The notes under the pieces: model-generated
Seen by the model: the letters and a program-made list of their open reading frames with translations, nothing else
Database searches by the model: none
What the model was told of the DNA's origin: nothing
Shown: positions 1-6,184 of the stretch, one piece after another
Position numbering within the stretch: the first letter of the stretch is position 1
Layout of the letters: each line of letters begins with the position of its first letter
Made by a program: the position numbers and the translations under genes
Source of the DNA: Candidatus Hydrogenedentota bacterium
Lineage (GTDB): Bacteria; Hydrogenedentota; Hydrogenedentia; Hydrogenedentales; SLHB01
Length of the DNA stretch: 7,510 nt
Direction of reading: 5' to 3'
Assembly: GCA_007136375.1 (NCBI GenBank)
Contig: SLHB01000347.1
Span: forward strand, 1-7,510

Positions 1-104
1 ACCGAAACGTTCACCTGTTCCGGAGGTTCGTTGTAGGCCTGTCCGGCGGACATCCCACACCAAACCAACGCCACGCTCGCTACAACTGCCGCGTATCGTG
101 TCAT
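1..104 (-). CDS. N-terminal fragment of an exported protein (signal peptide only), runs off left edge
   Basis: Reading the minus strand from ATG at 104-102, the frame stays open to the window edge (34 codons). It begins M-T-R-Y and continues with a hydrophobic run (AAVVASVALVWCGMSAGQA), then a polar stretch YNEPPEQVNV. This is the shape of a Sec signal peptide with a likely signal peptidase I cleavage after the A of GQA, so the product should be periplasmic or outer-membrane. A G-rich stretch (GGGGG) lies about 6-10 bases before the ATG and could be the ribosome binding site. The upstream gap of 159 bases to the lipoprotein gene means it could be the third gene of that operon or have its own promoter. 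Too little is visible to name a function. Confidence 0.6.
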   Translation of the reverse strand, partial: MTRYAAVVASVALVWCGMSAGQAYNEPPEQVNVS

Positions 105-263
105 GTACAACCCCCGGGATCCGTTGGACTCCGGTTTGCGCGCCGCTCCGCCTGGCATTCGGGAGGTCGGCCCAATTCCTAGGCGGCTCCGAACGCGCTA
201 CACAAACTGCTGGCGTGTTCGGCCGGCATGCGTCGGCCACTCATCCACTGTGGCGCGCAGCGG

Positions 264-1259
264 TTATCGCTCGAAAGCGACCCGCGCTTCTTGCCGGTGG
301 ATGTTCTCGATATACTCGAAATTGCTGAACCGTACGCTGAAGTCGCGGCGTTCGCCCGGCTCCATGCGGCCCAAGTTGACGGTGTCGGTGTCGTACACCA
401 CGTTGCCGAACCGGTATATGGACACGTGCACCCGTACGCCGTGAACGGGCTCATCGCTCCGGTTCAAGGCTTGACCCGAAACGACGTAGTAGCGCGCGTC
501 GCGCGTGAGCAAATCCTGCCCGGAGCGGAAGCCGCTAAGGTTCAGGATCTCCACCGGACGTTGCCCGATTTCCCGCTGGGTCACTTCTGACGGAGAGAGC
601 GTGACATATCGCCCATCCGGCGTCAGCTCAATGCGGTTCGCAATCGTCTCGTCGTGTTCGAACCGGGGAAAATCCTCCACAATCTCGAAATAAACCCGGC
701 CCGCCTCGTCGTAGTTTCCGCGCTGCCACAAGGTGTCCGCTAGGTTGAGCCGGTTCTCTAGATCGTCGGGCTCCTGCTCAAGCTCGCCAAGAAGGTTCCG
801 AAGACGGTTGTCCAGCTCCTCCGGAGAGACGTACCGCTCCTCCATCTCGTCACGGATGCGGTTGAGATAGTAGCGGGCGTCAACGGCGTAAGGGCCGTCG
901 GGCGCGTAGGCCAAATACTCGGAAAACATTCGCGTTGCTTCACGATAGCTGCCGATATGGTAATAGGTCTCCCCGAGCAAATAGCGGGCGTCGGAGGAGG
1001 CGTCTGTTCGGGGATACTTTTGTATAGTGTGCATCAAGCGGGGGATCATCGACGAGGGATTCCCTGTCTCCGACAAGTGACGGGCCTGCTCGACCTCTTT
1101 GCGGGCCGCTTGGGAATCCTGGGCCCGGTGGCCCGCCGATGGCATGCCCGCCTCGGGCGAAGTAGACCGGGGGCCGTGCGGCACGGATACGCACCCCATG
1201 AGCACCGCCCCCGCCAGAGCCGCTGACGCCGTGAACTTAAACAATCCTTTGATATTCAT
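264..1259 (-). CDS. TPR-containing lipoprotein with C-terminal FxLYD-like domain
   Basis: A 331-residue protein. Seen: the N-terminus has a basic start, a hydrophobic core and lipobox L20-M21-G22-C23, so it should be lipidated at Cys23. The +2 residue is Val, which under the E. coli Lol rule would send it to the outer membrane (inference). Residues about 50-80 are a charged helical linker. Residues 84-120 (YLLGETYYHIGSYREATRMF) and 163-198 (NLADTLWQRGNYDEAGRVYF) are typical TPR repeats. Residues about 250-325 (YYVVSGQALNRSDEPVHGVRV, then MEPGERRDFSV) resemble the FxLYD beta-sandwich, an exported domain whose hallmark is a 'new versus old interaction partner' strand pattern. TPR lipoproteins usually scaffold envelope assembly complexes, and no enzymatic motif is visible. 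The gene lies 50 bases behind the Skp-like gene and is probably co-transcribed with it. The start is supported by the lipobox position; a weak GGGA lies upstream. The exact role is unknown. Confidence 0.85.
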   Translation of the reverse strand: MNIKGLFKFTASAALAGAVLMGCVSVPHGPRSTSPEAGMPSAGHRAQDSQAARKEVEQARHLSETGNPSSMIPRLMHTIQKYPRTDASSDARYLLGETYYHIGSYREATRMFSEYLAYAPDGPYAVDARYYLNRIRDEMEERYVSPEELDNRLRNLLGELEQEPDDLENRLNLADTLWQRGNYDEAGRVYFEIVEDFPRFEHDETIANRIELTPDGRYVTLSPSEVTQREIGQRPVEILNLSGFRSGQDLLTRDARYYVVSGQALNRSDEPVHGVRVHVSIYRFGNVVYDTDTVNLGRMEPGERRDFSVRFSNFEYIENIHRQEARVAFER

Positions 1260-1309
1260 AGTGGTTCCCGCTTTAGTTTGCGATGGTGTCCGTGAAATGC
1301 CGCCCTGGG

Positions 1310-1717
1310 TTAGCCATCTTCTAACTTACTGACGACAGAATCCGTGATATCTTTCACAGGGATGGACTCGTCAATGTCCTCCAGGTAGCCCTTCATGACG
1401 ACGAGGTCCAACTCTTCTTCCTCGGCTGTCTTGGCGATCGCTCGGTGAGCTTGCGACGTGGCCTGCTCCATGCGGATCCAGTAGGTCCCTGTGCCGCGCT
1501 CGATTCTTCCGCGCTCGATTTCCTTGTACGCGTCGGTGGCGTAGACCACAGTTTGTAGGTCCACTTCTCCGGCGTTCGAGAATCCACTTGGGCTTCCGTG
1601 GAAAATCATCCGCGCGTCGATGTCGTCATCGGGGATGCTGTGCGTGTCCGCCGTGGCGGCGCCAGCGAAGGCCGCTAATGCAAAAGCGGCCGCAATCGCT
1701 AGGATACTAAGCTTCAT
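1310..1717 (-). CDS. Short Skp/OmpH-like periplasmic protein
   Basis: A 135-residue exported protein. Residues 1-23 are a classic signal peptide (MKLSILAIAAAFALAAFAGA), with cleavage likely after ATA. The mature part shows two blocks that match my memory of the Skp/OmpH family: an N-terminal strand/helix V52-D53-L54-Q55-TVV...AYKEIE (family 'VDLQ.V....a.K') and a C-terminal block AIAKTAEEEELDLVVMKG (91-110) followed by DITDSVVSKL (123-132), like the family ending 'DITd.Vi..L'. Skp holds unfolded outer-membrane proteins in the periplasm. In usual members (about 160-190 residues) long coiled-coil tentacles separate the two blocks. Here only about 23 residues do, so the tentacles are nearly absent. 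A strong AGGAGG precedes the ATG. It heads the operon with the TPR lipoprotein. The family call is by motif only; it may be a distinct small relative. Confidence 0.6.
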   Translation of the reverse strand: MKLSILAIAAAFALAAFAGAATADTHSIPDDDIDARMIFHGSPSGFSNAGEVDLQTVVYATDAYKEIERGRIERGTGTYWIRMEQATSQAHRAIAKTAEEEELDLVVMKGYLEDIDESIPVKDITDSVVSKLEDG

Positions 1718-1725
1718 GGCGGGTT

Positions 1726-1731
1726 CCTCCT
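1726..1731 (-). promoter_or_regulatory. Strong Shine-Dalgarno (AGGAGG) of the Skp-like gene
   Basis: The minus strand reads AGGAGG eight bases before the ATG at 1717. It is a perfect anti-16S match with near-ideal spacing, which fixes the start codon and implies efficient translation. Confidence 0.85.
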
Positions 1732-1820
1732 GGCGTTTTCATGTGTTGTGTGCGTAATTCGAGTTTTCTTTAGGGGGCGGCCTGTCTGATGGGGCTGATA
1801 GTTGGCCAGGGATACCGCTA

Positions 1821-1848
1821 GGGAATCGCTTAAAGAATAGCGATTCTC
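1821..1848. promoter_or_regulatory. Inverted repeat over the -10 region, probable operator
   Basis: The arms GAATCGCT (1823-1830) and AGCGATTC (1839-1846) are perfect inverted copies. A G-T pair and a G-C pair extend them to 10 bp (1821-1830 / 1839-1848) around an AT-rich 8-base centre. No T-run follows on either strand, so it is not an intrinsic terminator. The predicted minus-strand -10 box covers the centre and the predicted start site falls in the left arm, so only part of the repeat would be transcribed. A DNA operator for a homodimeric repressor is the simplest reading. Which protein binds is not visible in this window. Confidence 0.45.
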
Positions 1849-1863
1849 CGGCGGCGTTGTCAA
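1834..1863 (-). promoter_or_regulatory. Sigma70-type promoter for the Skp-like / lipoprotein operon
   Basis: On the minus strand a perfect -35 box TTGACA (plus-strand positions 1858-1863) is followed after 18 bases by TATTCT (1834-1839; 4 of 6 matches to TATAAT). Transcription would begin near 1827 and give a leader of about 110 bases before the ATG at 1717. The -10 box sits inside the inverted repeat listed separately, suggesting repression by a dimeric regulator. Confidence 0.55.
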
Positions 1864-2200
1864 AAGCCCTTGGCCTCGCTGTCGGCCGAGACCAGGCACA
1901 CACCCGGCCTGGGATGCCGCGCCGCCCACAGGCGCACGGACGCCATATCGTCGTCAGCTTGTCCATATACAGTACCCCACGGACTACCATCGCCCACATT
2001 TATCCCTGGCCGTTCCAAAAAGTTCCGTACTCGAGGCCGGTGGGATGGGGCTCGTCACCAAATCCGCTTGTAATTAATGATACCGTTGAAGGCTTGGTTC
2101 ATAACAGCCTCTGTGTAGACGCGGCAGACAATGTGATGCGCTTAGTATGCAAAACAATATAACTATCCCGTGGCCGCCGCAACCGGCAACCCAACGCGCG

Positions 2201-2252
2201 GGCGACGGCAGAGTCGCCGAGGCCGCGGTCAACTGCCGGCGCCCCAGGGGCG
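2201..2252. repeat. Two GC-rich inverted repeats just upstream of the GH42-like promoter
   Basis: GGCGAC (2201-2206) pairs with GTCGCC (2213-2218) around a 6-base loop. CGCCCC (2240-2245) mirrors GGGGCG (2247-2252) around a single A. The second ends ten bases before the -35 box at 2262, where an activator or repressor site could lie. Neither has a following T-run. In GC-rich DNA short repeats of this kind also arise by chance. Confidence 0.3.
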
Positions 2253-2261
2253 TTGTCCACT

Positions 2262-2290
2262 TTGACTCCAGGCGCGGACAGTTCTAGAAT
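2262..2290 (+). promoter_or_regulatory. Sigma70-type promoter of the GH42-like gene
   Basis: TTGACT (2262-2267) and TAGAAT (2285-2290) are separated by exactly 17 bases, and each box differs from consensus at one position. The expected start of transcription is near 2297, followed by a leader of about 50 bases to the ATG at 2346. Its position rules against longer in-frame starts such as the TTG at 2253, which would lie upstream of the transcript. Confidence 0.7.
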
Positions 2291-2329
2291 GAGGGCTTCA
2301 CGGGCCCCGACATTCCTCTTGTATATGGC

Positions 2330-2336
2330 AAGGAGA
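2330..2336 (+). promoter_or_regulatory. Shine-Dalgarno (AAGGAGA) that decides the start at 2346
   Basis: AAGGAGA ends nine bases before ATG 2346. The in-frame ATG at 2325 lies upstream of this site and has no comparable signal, so 2346 is preferred. It also places a clean signal peptide at the N-terminus. Confidence 0.75.
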
Positions 2337-2345
2337 CCCATTCTC

Positions 2346-4976
2346 ATGGCGCGTATCGGCCCACCTTTCCTTGTCGCTTTGCGCGTGTCCGCGCGTGGCG
2401 GCGCCCTTCGCGTGTTTGCGTGCGTTGGTTTGTTCGCGCTATCCGCCGCCGCTGACGCGGAGACCGGCTACGGCGGTCAACCCGCCGTGATGCACCTGAC
2501 GGGAGGAGCGGCCCACGAGATTCCGGGGACCGGCATTGACGTGGCCTATCCCCGCGAGCATCCTGTTCACGAGCCCCTTGTGCTCGAATGCGAAGTCCAC
2601 AGCGCCGAAGTGTATGACGCGGCCGAGGCGCGGTTGCGCGTGAGCCGGGAGGACGGCGCCCTTGCGTATCAAGCGGCGGTGCCCCTCCGCATCCGGGAAG
2701 GCGCGAATCCTGTACAATTCATTTGGGATGTATCGGCGCTGGAGCCCGGACTCTACACCGCGCGCCTAGAGTTGGCCGTGCATCCTGGCGACACTGTCGC
2801 TTGGAAAGAGGTCAGCGTGCACAATCTGGCGGTTGGCGGTCTGCGGGCGCGCCACGCGGCGTTGAGCGCGCAGGCCGAAGACCTCAGGGAACACGTGGAC
2901 CGCGTCGTGCGGCAGGGCCGCGCTGTCCCATACGCCCAGATGCGCATGCGCATTGTAATGGACACGTTGGCCCTCGCCGGCCGTCAGGCGGAAGAGGGGG
3001 ACGAGGTCCACGCGGGGTTTCTCCTCCAATATGTCGGGGAGGCCCTGAGCCTCACCCGCGGCGAGCTGTTGATGGCCGCGCTCCATCCCGAACGGGGGCT
3101 GGGCGTCCCGCCTAGGGGCTGGGACAGCCTGGAGGCGAGGGACGGCCATTTCCGATCGGGCGGACGCCCCGTCTTTCCCATCGGGTTGCGCGTGGACGCG
3201 GAAAGTCCGAATCTCCCCGACGTGCTGGAAGACTATAGTTTCAACTTTCTCCTCGGGCACGCCACCGTGCAACGCGCCGCCGCCGGCCGGTTCCTCGGTA
3301 TGTTGGACACCGCCTGGGACAGCGGCGTTTTCGCGTCGCTGCTGCTTTCCTCCGGGACCCGGAGCGGAGAGGGCGAGCCTTTCACCACGGGCGCGGTGGA
3401 CGAGATCGTCGGAGCCGTGGAACGCCTGGGCGCGGAGACGCGGGCGCATCCCGCGTTGTCGAGCATCGGGGTGCGGGTGCGCACCGCCCCGGAGCCCGAA
3501 GATAGCGAGCTCGCCGATGACTTCCTAGAATATGTCCAGGATCGCTACGGCACACGCCATGACATGAACTGGGCGTGGACCACGCGCTTGGCCACGTTTG
3601 ACGATGTGAGCATCCGCTGGGATTGGGACCGGCCCGTCTATCAGTATGATCTTCAGACGTTCTATGTGGACCACATCACCCGGAGATTCGAGCAGCTTCG
3701 AACCGGGCTGCGGCGGGCCGCTCCGGAAATGCCGCTGTATTGGACATTTCCTGGCGATGTCTTTGAGCTGGGCGAGGCGCGCCGGGGACTGGACCGGGGG
3801 GGGCTCGCGGACATGACCGGGATCACCGGGGTAGAGGCCGGCCACTCCATGGAGCACCCCGACTTCGCCCTCAATTACCCTGACTCCCACGCGTTGTTCG
3901 CGCTATTGCGGTCGCTCGCGCCGAACGCGCCGGTCCTGAACACGCGTCTTGAGCTCATGCCCTACGACGCGCCCCTAAAGCAAGGCAATCCCCGGGCTTA
4001 CGGCCGCGCCGCCCTGTGGGAGAGCGTCATGTCGGGCATGTCCGGCGCCGCGCTGACCTCCTGGGAGGCGACCGGCCCCGAGGGCGGCTATGGCTTGCTC
4101 GGCCGGCCCAGGCTTTTGGAGGGCGCCGCCGCGGCTACGCTGGAGCTCAACCGCGCGGCCGAGATTGTGGAGGCCTTCCAACGGGCCCCGGCCGAAGTGG
4201 CCATACTTTGGAGCGCGCCTTCCCAGGTCTTTCAGGACGGCGACCCCTATCTGCCCTCGGCCTTGCGGGCCTTTGACGGCGCTTCGTTTTATGGGTATAA
4301 TGTACGCTTCATTTCAGAGTCACAGTGTGTCGATGGGGATTTGGACGACGTCCAGGTGCTGATTATTCCGCAGGCCTTGGCCGTGTCCAACGACGCCTTC
4401 GCGGCCATAGAATCCTTCGTCGAAGCCGGCAACATGGTCGTGCGTACGGGCCGCCTGATTCCCTATGACGCGAGCGGCCAATCCCGGGCGGATTCCCTCC
4501 GCGCCACACGGCACACGTATGTGTTGCGAGGCACGGATACGCCCACGAACTACCTGCACGCCATGGACGCCGCGTACGCGGAGGGTCATCTGCCGTCAGT
4601 AGTTCGGCTGGTAAACCGGTTTGGGTATCCCTTGGAAGGCGTTCGTTCGCGCTACGTCGAACACGAGGGTAATCATTACTTGTACGTGATTAACCTCCGG
4701 CAGGCGCCCGTGACGGCGCGCTTGTACGGACGGGTGGCTGGTGGACGCGACCTGTTGCGGGGCGGGGAAGTGCGTTTCCCCCGGGTCCTGCAGCCGTTGC
4801 AGCCCCTGCTCATCCGGCTGGATCCGGATGTCGAGGCGCCGGAGACGCCCGGCCCCCTTGAGGCGCGTGGCCCCCATGAGGCAGGGCGGGCCTTCGTTAT
4901 GGACCCCAGGGACACACCGGCCGCGGACCGCGACACCGGCGGCGTGCCCACGGCCCGCGTGGAGCGCGTCCAATAG
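2346..4976 (+). CDS. Exported GH42-like (beta-galactosidase-like) multidomain protein, possibly a catalytically dead member
   Basis: An 876-residue protein. Residues 1-38 form a signal peptide (hydrophobic VFACVGLFALSAAA; cleavage likely after ADA38). Then come a beta-sandwich-like domain (about 48-165), a charged helical stretch (166-247), a TIM barrel (about 269-600, from F269-R-S-G-G-R-P-V-F to S572-W-E), a class-I-amidotransferase-like domain as in the GH42 trimerisation fold (616-710), a C-terminal beta domain (about 751-826), and a Pro/acidic tail (830-876). The stretches D(R)YGT...N.AW.T...FDD (399-418 region) and LNRAAEIVEAF are typical of secreted GH42-like enzymes acting on beta-linked sugars. 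However, the acid/base 'NEP' after HPAL appears as T380-A381-P382, and the nucleophile 'NsE.HL' as N532-T533-R534-L-E-L, so both glutamates seem lost; E536 is a possible shifted substitute. It has its own promoter and Shine-Dalgarno. The fold call is fairly safe; inactivity is inference. Confidence 0.75.
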   Translation: MARIGPPFLVALRVSARGGALRVFACVGLFALSAAADAETGYGGQPAVMHLTGGAAHEIPGTGIDVAYPREHPVHEPLVLECEVHSAEVYDAAEARLRVSREDGALAYQAAVPLRIREGANPVQFIWDVSALEPGLYTARLELAVHPGDTVAWKEVSVHNLAVGGLRARHAALSAQAEDLREHVDRVVRQGRAVPYAQMRMRIVMDTLALAGRQAEEGDEVHAGFLLQYVGEALSLTRGELLMAALHPERGLGVPPRGWDSLEARDGHFRSGGRPVFPIGLRVDAESPNLPDVLEDYSFNFLLGHATVQRAAAGRFLGMLDTAWDSGVFASLLLSSGTRSGEGEPFTTGAVDEIVGAVERLGAETRAHPALSSIGVRVRTAPEPEDSELADDFLEYVQDRYGTRHDMNWAWTTRLATFDDVSIRWDWDRPVYQYDLQTFYVDHITRRFEQLRTGLRRAAPEMPLYWTFPGDVFELGEARRGLDRGGLADMTGITGVEAGHSMEHPDFALNYPDSHALFALLRSLAPNAPVLNTRLELMPYDAPLKQGNPRAYGRAALWESVMSGMSGAALTSWEATGPEGGYGLLGRPRLLEGAAAATLELNRAAEIVEAFQRAPAEVAILWSAPSQVFQDGDPYLPSALRAFDGASFYGYNVRFISESQCVDGDLDDVQVLIIPQALAVSNDAFAAIESFVEAGNMVVRTGRLIPYDASGQSRADSLRATRHTYVLRGTDTPTNYLHAMDAAYAEGHLPSVVRLVNRFGYPLEGVRSRYVEHEGNHYLYVINLRQAPVTARLYGRVAGGRDLLRGGEVRFPRVLQPLQPLLIRLDPDVEAPETPGPLEARGPHEAGRAFVMDPRDTPAADRDTGGVPTARVERVQ
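4273..4301 (+). promoter_or_regulatory. Near-consensus sigma70 promoter inside the GH42-like reading frame
   Basis: TTGACG (4273-4278) and a perfect TATAAT (4296-4301) are 17 bases apart, an 11-of-12 match to consensus and better than either intergenic promoter here. The bases encode F-D-G...G-Y-N of the amidotransferase-like domain. A transcript would start near 4308 and run rightward over the end of this gene toward the DinB-like/def/recR cluster, about 815 bases downstream. It could be a real internal promoter for that cluster, a spurious intragenic one, or chance. Confidence 0.45.
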
Positions 4977-5122
4977 CGGCAGCCGGACTTTGAAACGCCA
5001 GGCTGGCGAATGTAGTGAAACAGCGATGATGGTGACGCGTCTCATGGGGCTTGGCGCGGCGGAGCGTCCCGCTGGTCCCAAGGGGCGTAACGATGGGCAG
5101 GCGGCCCGGGAGGCGCCACGGC

Positions 5123-5635
5123 ATGAATCCAGTTACACTTCATACCGTAGTCTCGATCGCGCGGGACTTGTTCCAGGAAGCCTATGAAGGCGCGCAAGGG
5201 CCCGCCACCTGGTTCGTGAACAATGAGCCCAACCAGGGCGTGTTTGGGACGCTGGACAACCTCACCGCGGAAGAGGCGTCCCGGCCTGGCCCCGGCGGAG
5301 GTCCGAGCGTGGCCGCTCACACCGAGCATCTGCGCTGGTCCCTGGCGAACGTCAACGCCGTCGTCCAGGGGCATCCCTGGAACCCCGACTGGTCCGGAAG
5401 CTGGACGGTGAACGAGGTGACCGAAGGGGAATGGGACGCCTTGCGGGGCGCCTTGCGCCGCGAATACGGCGGGGTCGCCGAAGCCTTGGCGAACGAAGAC
5501 GAAGACTGGTCCGACCCCATGAAACTGACCGGCGCCCTGGCGATGGCGCCCCACGCCGCGCACCATCTCGGGACGATACGGCAAATGGCGAGAAGCATCC
5601 GCGCGGATACGGCCCCGGGCGCTTCAGGGGGTTGA
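5123..5635 (+). CDS. DinB-like metal-binding four-helix protein
   Basis: A 170-residue cytoplasmic protein with no signal peptide. The DinB superfamily folds as a four-helix bundle binding a divalent metal by three histidines, and includes stress-induced proteins and thiol-S-transferases. Seen: H66-T-E-H69-L in the second helix and H144-A-A-H147-H148-L-G-T-I-R-Q-M near the end, matching the family's 'H' and 'H..xHxGqIr' positions. Length fits the family (about 150-170). The start at 5123 is preferred over the upstream TTG at 5051 because GGGAGG (5108-5113) precedes it by nine bases and the extra N-terminal residues are Arg/Pro-rich without family character. It lies 24 bases before def and is probably co-transcribed. 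A TTGAAA at 4990 could be a -35 box, but its -10 partner is poor. Substrate and exact role cannot be inferred. Confidence 0.75.
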   Translation: MNPVTLHTVVSIARDLFQEAYEGAQGPATWFVNNEPNQGVFGTLDNLTAEEASRPGPGGGPSVAAHTEHLRWSLANVNAVVQGHPWNPDWSGSWTVNEVTEGEWDALRGALRREYGGVAEALANEDEDWSDPMKLTGALAMAPHAAHHLGTIRQMARSIRADTAPGASGG

Positions 5636-5659
5636 GCCCCCAAGGAGTAGATTAAGACA

Positions 5660-6175
5660 ATGGGTATCCGTAAGCTCGTGCTATACCCCAGCGAGCCGCT
5701 GCAAGCGGTCGCGAAACCCTACGAATCGGTGGGGCCGGAAGTGGCCGCCCTCGTTGAAGACATGTTTGCCACCATGTACGCCTACGAAGGATTGGGCCTT
5801 GCCGCCCCGCAAATAGGCGTTTCGCGCCGCATGTTCGTTCTTGGAGACCCCGAAGGCAACGAGATGTGCCTTGTGAATCCCGTCATTGTGGAGTCGGAGG
5901 GCGAGGAAGAAGGGGAGGAGGGATGCCTCAGCCTCCCGAGGGTCTACACCAACGTCGTACGGGCCTCCCGGGTGCGCGTGCAAGCCCTCGATGAACGGGG
6001 GAAGCAACTGGACTTCCGTGCGGAAGGGCTGCTCGCCCGCATCATCCAGCATGAGCTGGACCACCTCAACGGCCTTATCTTCTTGGACCGGGTCGACGTG
6101 CTGACCCGGCAGGCGAAGCTTCACGAGTGGGAAGGGATTCGCGAGCAGATGACCGCGCCCGCCAACCAAGGCTAG
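5660..6175 (+). CDS. def: Peptide deformylase
   Basis: Removes the formyl group from the N-terminal methionine of new proteins at the ribosome; a cytosolic metalloenzyme, usually with Fe2+. All three signature motifs are intact in 171 residues: G44-L-G-L-A-A-P-Q51 (motif I), E87-G-C89-L-S (motif II) and Q130-H131-E132-L-D-H135 (motif III). The metal ligands are Cys89, His131 and His135, and Glu132 is the catalytic base. Motif II is preceded by an unusually acidic run (ESEGEEEGEEGC). Length is normal for type 1 enzymes. AAGGAG (5642-5647) lies 12 bases before the ATG, slightly far but the only candidate. It sits between the DinB-like gene and recR (9-base gap), not next to fmt, its usual partner in many bacteria; fmt is not in this window. 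Confidence 0.97.
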   Translation: MGIRKLVLYPSEPLQAVAKPYESVGPEVAALVEDMFATMYAYEGLGLAAPQIGVSRRMFVLGDPEGNEMCLVNPVIVESEGEEEGEEGCLSLPRVYTNVVRASRVRVQALDERGKQLDFRAEGLLARIIQHELDHLNGLIFLDRVDVLTRQAKLHEWEGIREQMTAPANQG

Positions 6176-6184
6176 GTCTGGCGG

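Larger units (their letters stand above)
1718..2345. other. Divergent intergenic control region without a convincing gene
   Basis: About 628 bases separate the divergent start codons of the Skp-like gene and the GH42-like gene. I see no reading frame here with protein-like composition or a good ribosome binding site, and no tRNA or riboswitch that I recognise. It holds the minus-strand promoter and operator-like repeat (1821-1863), a 6-bp inverted repeat CCAGGC/GCCTGG (1892-1912), a more AT-rich patch around 2065-2165, two GC-rich inverted repeats (2201-2218, 2240-2252), and the plus-strand promoter with its leader (2262-2345). A small RNA in the central 1900-2160 part cannot be excluded by eye. 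Confidence 0.6.

Noticed and set aside
120..220. Possible promoter (TTGTGT ... TAGGAA, minus strand) for the left-edge gene
   Set aside because: Each box matches only about half the consensus, so it cannot be separated from background.
221..238. Inverted repeat GGCCG/CGGCC downstream of the lipoprotein gene, considered as a terminator
   Set aside because: The stem is only 5 bp with an 8-base loop and there is no T-run on the minus strand after it, so it does not meet intrinsic terminator criteria.
1857..2162. Open frame of about 100 codons on the plus strand in the intergenic region
   Set aside because: It has no ribosome binding site and no protein-like pattern, and it overlaps the minus-strand promoter; it is most simply a by-chance frame in GC-rich DNA.
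2134..2164. AT-rich TATAAC-like box considered as a second promoter for the GH42-like gene
   Set aside because: No acceptable -35 element lies 15-19 bases upstream, and the promoter at 2262-2290 is much stronger and better placed.
2766..3449. 227-codon antisense frame inside the GH42-like gene
   Set aside because: It is a shadow of the real gene, typical of high-GC coding DNA, with no start signals or recognisable domain.
4996..5008. CGCCA-GGC-TGGCG hairpin after the GH42-like stop codon, considered as a terminator
   Set aside because: The stem is 5 bp with a 3-base loop and is followed by AATGTAG rather than a T-run on the plus strand.
5042..5584. 180-codon antisense frame over the DinB-like gene
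   Set aside because: The plus-strand frame has the family histidine motifs, a ribosome site and operon spacing, while the antisense frame has none of these.
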